Source of the DNA: Flavobacterium sp. Root901
GTDB lineage: Bacteria > Bacteroidota > Bacteroidia > Flavobacteriales > Flavobacteriaceae
DNA length: 64,000 bases
Reading direction: 5' to 3'
Assembly (NCBI RefSeq): GCF_001429765.1
Contig: NZ_LMJB01000011.1
Span: forward strand, 1-64,000
Position numbers and translations under genes: made by a program. A model generated the notes under the pieces. The model had not been told where the DNA came from and did no database searches. It was given only the letters and a program-made list of their open reading frames with translations. Numbering within the stretch: the stretch's first letter is position 1; each line of letters opens with the position of its first letter. Positions 61,022 through 64,000 of this stretch are shown in pieces.

Positions 61022-63682
61022 ATGTTACAACTCAAAATCAAAAAAACAGCCATTATTTTTGTAATGGCTGTAGGTTTTTTTAACCCAATCCATGCCCAGA
61101 AAAAATACCCGTATCAGGATTCAAAATTACCAACAGAAGACAGGGTTAAAGACTTATTAAGCCGTATGTCGCTTGAGGAAAAAGTTCGTCAGATGGATAT
61201 GTACAAGGGCGAATTTTTTAAAGAAAAAGAAGATTTTTCCAAATCAAAATCGGATGCGAAAATTGGAAATCTTGGAATTGGGGCGATTCATGACATTTAT
61301 CCGCGTTCGTCTAAAATGATTAATGATCTTCAAAGCGAAATCATTAAGAAAAATAAATGGGGAATTCCGGCACTTATTATGTGCGAGATGCTTCACGGTT
61401 ATTTAGACGACGGAAGTACGGCTTTCCCAATGAACATTGGTCTTGGTGCCACATGGGACGTAAATGTAATAGACAAAGTGGGAAAAGTTATTGCTATGGA
61501 AGCAAGGGCACACGGAGTACATTTTGGTTTGGGACCAAATTTAGATTTAGGGCGCGAACCACGCTGGGGACGTGTTGCTGAAACTTTTGGTGAAGATGCC
61601 TATTTAAACAGCGAAATTGGTCTGGCATTTATTAAAGGAATGCAGGGTGATGATTTAAAATCTGATTGCTCGATTATTGCAGAACCCAAACATTTTGCCG
61701 TTCATGGTATTCCGCAGGCAGGAGGAAATTCTTCGCCAATTTTGGTAGGAGAACGTTCAGCGAGAGAAGATCATCTTCCTTCATTTGAAAAAGCATTTAG
61801 AAAAGGCGGAGCATTAGGAACAATGTGTGCGTACTCTGAATTAGACGGAATTCCTTGTGCAGCCAATCATTGGTTATTAACAGATGTTTTGAGAAAAGAA
61901 TGGGGTTTTAAAGGCATTGTAGTTTCAGATTTAGGTGCCATTAAATATTTGCAGACCACACATTATGTGACCAGTTCTCCAAAAGAAAGTATTAGAGAAG
62001 CGGTTTCTGCAGGAGTTGATATGCAGTTTTATGATTTTACCAATGAGTTTTGGCAAAACAGCATTATAGAATTGGTAAATGAAAAAAAACTAACGATGGA
62101 GCAGATAGACCGTGCTGCCGGAGGAGTTTTAAGATTGAAATTTTTATTAGGATTATTTGAAAATCCTTATACTGATAAAAACCTCATCAAAGAACGTTTT
62201 CATACCAAGGAAAATCAGGATGTTGCTCTGGAAGCGGCGCATAAATCGATGATTTTATTGAAAAATGAAAACAAAACACTTCCGTTAAATAAAGAGATAA
62301 AAAACATTGCCGTTATTGGTCCAAATGGAAATGCTTCACGTTTAGGAGGATATTCGGTTCATAATAAAGTTGGAAAAACGGTTTTGGAAGGAATTAAAGA
62401 AGTAGTCGGCGCCAAAACAAATGTCATGTACGAAGAAGGAGTTCCGTTGATCGTAATGGGGCAGGTAATTCCGTCTAAATACTTATTTACTCCGGATGAA
62501 ACTCAAAACGGATTAAAAGCGGAATATTTCAATAACAGAAATGTAGAAGGAACCCCGGCATTAACACGTATAGACAATCAACTGGAATTTGACTGGCCCT
62601 GGTCTCCAGGTGTTGGTGTTAATGACGATGATTTTTCTATTCGCTGGACAGGATTTATTAAATCGGATAAAGCTTTTGACGGCTGGATTGGACTTAGTTC
62701 TGACGACGGGATCAGAATGTGGATTGACGATCAATTGGTAATCGACAACTGGACAAAAGGTGCTACAAGTATTGTTACGACTCCAAAAAATATCGAAGCA
62801 GGAAAAAAATACAAAGTCCGCATAGAAATGTGGGAAGGCGGCTGGGGAGCCAGAGCGCACTTACGCTGGAATTTAGAAAAAGTAAACTTACAGCCTGCCG
62901 TAGAAATTGCTAAAAAAGCTGATGTTGCTATTGTAGTTTTAGGAGAATCAAATGAATTGGTAGAAGAAAACAGAGACGTTGCTTCATTAGATTTACACGG
63001 AATGCAGCAAGAACTTATTGAAGCCATTCAAAAAACAGGAACTCCGGTAGTTTGTGTATTATTAAACGGCCGTCCGCTTTCTACCAACTGGATCAGCGAA
63101 AATATTCCGGCTATTGTCGAAGGCTGGTTTCCGGGAGAGTTAGGAGGAAGAGCAGTTGCCGATGTTTTATTTGGAGATTATAATCCGGCAGGGAGACTTC
63201 CTATAACCGTTCCAAAATCTGTTGGACAATTGCCAATTTATTACAATCAAAAACCATCTGCGATTCACAGATATGTTGCAGAGAGCGAACATCCTTTATA
63301 TACATTCGGCTACGGATTGAGTTATACGAAGTTTGAATATTCAAATTTAAAAATCAGCTCAAAAGAAATTAAAGCAGACGGAGAAATTAAAGTTTCGGTT
63401 GAAGTTAAAAATACCGGAGACAGAGACGGAGATGAAGTGGTGCAATTATATATAAATGATGTTTACAGTAGCACTACAACTCCTGAAAAAACATTAAAAG
63501 GTTTTAAAAGACTAAATATTAAGAAAGGTGAAGTAAAAACGGTTGAGTTTACACTGACACCTGATGAGTTATCCATCTGGAATAGAGAAATGAAGCGCGT
63601 TGTTGAACCGGGAGATTTTGAAGTAATGGTGGGTGGAAATTCTACAGATCTACTTAAAACCAATTTCAGGGTTTTGAACTAA
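61022..63682 (+). CDS. Secreted GH3 beta-glycosidase with inserted PA14 domain
   Basis: An 886-residue secreted enzyme (signal MLQLKIKKTAIIFVMAVGFF...HA-QK). Domains: GH3 barrel (VKDLLSRMSLEEKVRQMDMY; nucleophile Asp303 in IVVSDLGAIKYL), GH3 C-terminal sandwich that is split by a PA14 insert (about 500-620: GLKAEYFNNRNVEGTPALTR, GWIGLSSDDGIRMWIDDQLV), and a fibronectin-III-like end (EVKNTGDRDGDEVVQLYIND). SDLGA differs from the more common SDW of beta-glucosidases. Substrate may be beta-glucoside, beta-xyloside or beta-N-acetylglucosaminide; context favours an N-glycan or core residue. Confidence 0.93.
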   Translation: MLQLKIKKTAIIFVMAVGFFNPIHAQKKYPYQDSKLPTEDRVKDLLSRMSLEEKVRQMDMYKGEFFKEKEDFSKSKSDAKIGNLGIGAIHDIYPRSSKMINDLQSEIIKKNKWGIPALIMCEMLHGYLDDGSTAFPMNIGLGATWDVNVIDKVGKVIAMEARAHGVHFGLGPNLDLGREPRWGRVAETFGEDAYLNSEIGLAFIKGMQGDDLKSDCSIIAEPKHFAVHGIPQAGGNSSPILVGERSAREDHLPSFEKAFRKGGALGTMCAYSELDGIPCAANHWLLTDVLRKEWGFKGIVVSDLGAIKYLQTTHYVTSSPKESIREAVSAGVDMQFYDFTNEFWQNSIIELVNEKKLTMEQIDRAAGGVLRLKFLLGLFENPYTDKNLIKERFHTKENQDVALEAAHKSMILLKNENKTLPLNKEIKNIAVIGPNGNASRLGGYSVHNKVGKTVLEGIKEVVGAKTNVMYEEGVPLIVMGQVIPSKYLFTPDETQNGLKAEYFNNRNVEGTPALTRIDNQLEFDWPWSPGVGVNDDDFSIRWTGFIKSDKAFDGWIGLSSDDGIRMWIDDQLVIDNWTKGATSIVTTPKNIEAGKKYKVRIEMWEGGWGARAHLRWNLEKVNLQPAVEIAKKADVAIVVLGESNELVEENRDVASLDLHGMQQELIEAIQKTGTPVVCVLLNGRPLSTNWISENIPAIVEGWFPGELGGRAVADVLFGDYNPAGRLPITVPKSVGQLPIYYNQKPSAIHRYVAESEHPLYTFGYGLSYTKFEYSNLKISSKEIKADGEIKVSVEVKNTGDRDGDEVVQLYINDVYSSTTTPEKTLKGFKRLNIKKGEVKTVEFTLTPDELSIWNREMKRVVEPGDFEVMVGGNSTDLLKTNFRVLN

Positions 63683-63945
63683 AATCTGTAAAATCGAATA
63701 ATATGTTTAATGATTAAGAAGATTAGAAAAGAATGCTGTTAAAGAAACAATAAATAGCTCCGATTTATTCAATGCAGTACCAGTAAATAAAGAGGATTAA
63801 GATTACAATTTAAAACGTTTTCGTATCCTCAAAAGATAAATGTGCAACCAACACCTTTTCAAACTTGTCATTTGTCGAAATTTTATCCTGTTAACAAAAT
63901 GTATTCTTAAGTTTAACATGTTATTAACTCAAAAAACAACTAAAT
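63683..63945. other. Spacer before the right-edge gene
   Basis: 263 bp without an ORF. It is A/T-rich. I see no clear terminator with a T-run after the GH3 gene and no exact TAnnTTTG box. The length suggests that the next gene has its own promoter. Confidence 0.4.
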
Positions 63946-64000
63946 ATGATCAAGAACGTACTAAAATTACTGTTTGTGATATGCTTATTTGGATTTCAAA
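63946..64000 (+). CDS. Start of a secreted protein (truncated by the window edge)
   Basis: Only 18 codons are present: MIKNVLKLLFVICLFGFQ, a typical signal peptide. The gene runs out of the window. A long spacer before it and its place at the end of a glycosidase operon would suit a SusC-type transporter, which the N-glycan locus otherwise lacks, but nothing in the visible residues shows this. Confidence 0.6.
   Translation, partial: MIKNVLKLLFVICLFGFQ

Noticed and set aside
62561..63027. Minus-strand open frames inside the GH3 gene
   Set aside because: They lie wholly within a strong GH3/PA14 coding sequence and read as composition-driven shadows.

Overview
The window looks like a piece of a Flavobacterium-type Bacteroidota chromosome. 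The evidence is low GC with A/T-rich spacers, a SusC/SusD pair, a hybrid two-component regulator, many lipoproteins, TAnnTTTG-type promoter boxes in place of the E. coli type, and a glycosylasparaginase with motifs like those recalled for the Flavobacterium (Elizabethkingia) meningosepticum enzyme. It opens with the end of an rRNA operon (23S 3' end, 5S, terminator). Four genes with no clear carbohydrate link to the rest follow, plus a LacI-type and an AraC-type regulator (579-4874).

Region 1 (5161-18160) is a glucuronoxylan/xylose module. It holds GH67 alpha-glucuronidase, an SDR (probable fructuronate reductase), mannonate dehydratase, GH10 xylanase lipoprotein, a GPH-type xyloside symporter, a cytoplasmic GH43, and then a GntR regulator, xylulokinase, xylose isomerase and an FSA/TalC-type transaldolase. 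Four copies of a 12-bp LacI-type palindrome (core CAAYCGRTTG) sit in front of its transcription units. They are the best candidates for the operator of the LacI regulator at 2344. A separate long palindrome overlaps the GntR start codon.

Region 2 (18243-35218) is a polysaccharide utilization locus. A 1315-residue hybrid two-component sensor is divergent from susC-susD, which are followed by a GH5-like lipoprotein, a GH43-like propeller enzyme, a GH2, a GH43_26-like exo-arabinofuranosidase, an aldose 1-epimerase and another GH43 lipoprotein. The set points to an arabinose-substituted plant glycan, which fits next to the xylan module.

An RNA ligase of the T4 Rnl2 family (35417-36445), preceded by a nested inverted repeat, separates the plant-glycan genes from Region 3 (36575-63682). 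Region 3 reads as an N-glycan dismantling locus: two GH29 fucosidases, two GH92 mannosidases, a LacZ-like GH2, a GH20 hexosaminidase, a glycosylasparaginase, a GH130 mannoside phosphorylase beside a sodium:solute symporter, a GH3 with PA14 insert, and a NagB-PIG-L fusion. It also has a LytS/LytTR pair and a CBM9-like plus GHL10 pair of unknown role. No endo-acting GH18/GH85 enzyme is visible. A truncated secreted protein starts at the right edge.

The spacers carry several families of perfect inverted repeats, described below. No CRISPR array, prophage, tRNA, transposase gene or plasmid function was seen. All family calls come from reading motifs by eye; no database search was run.
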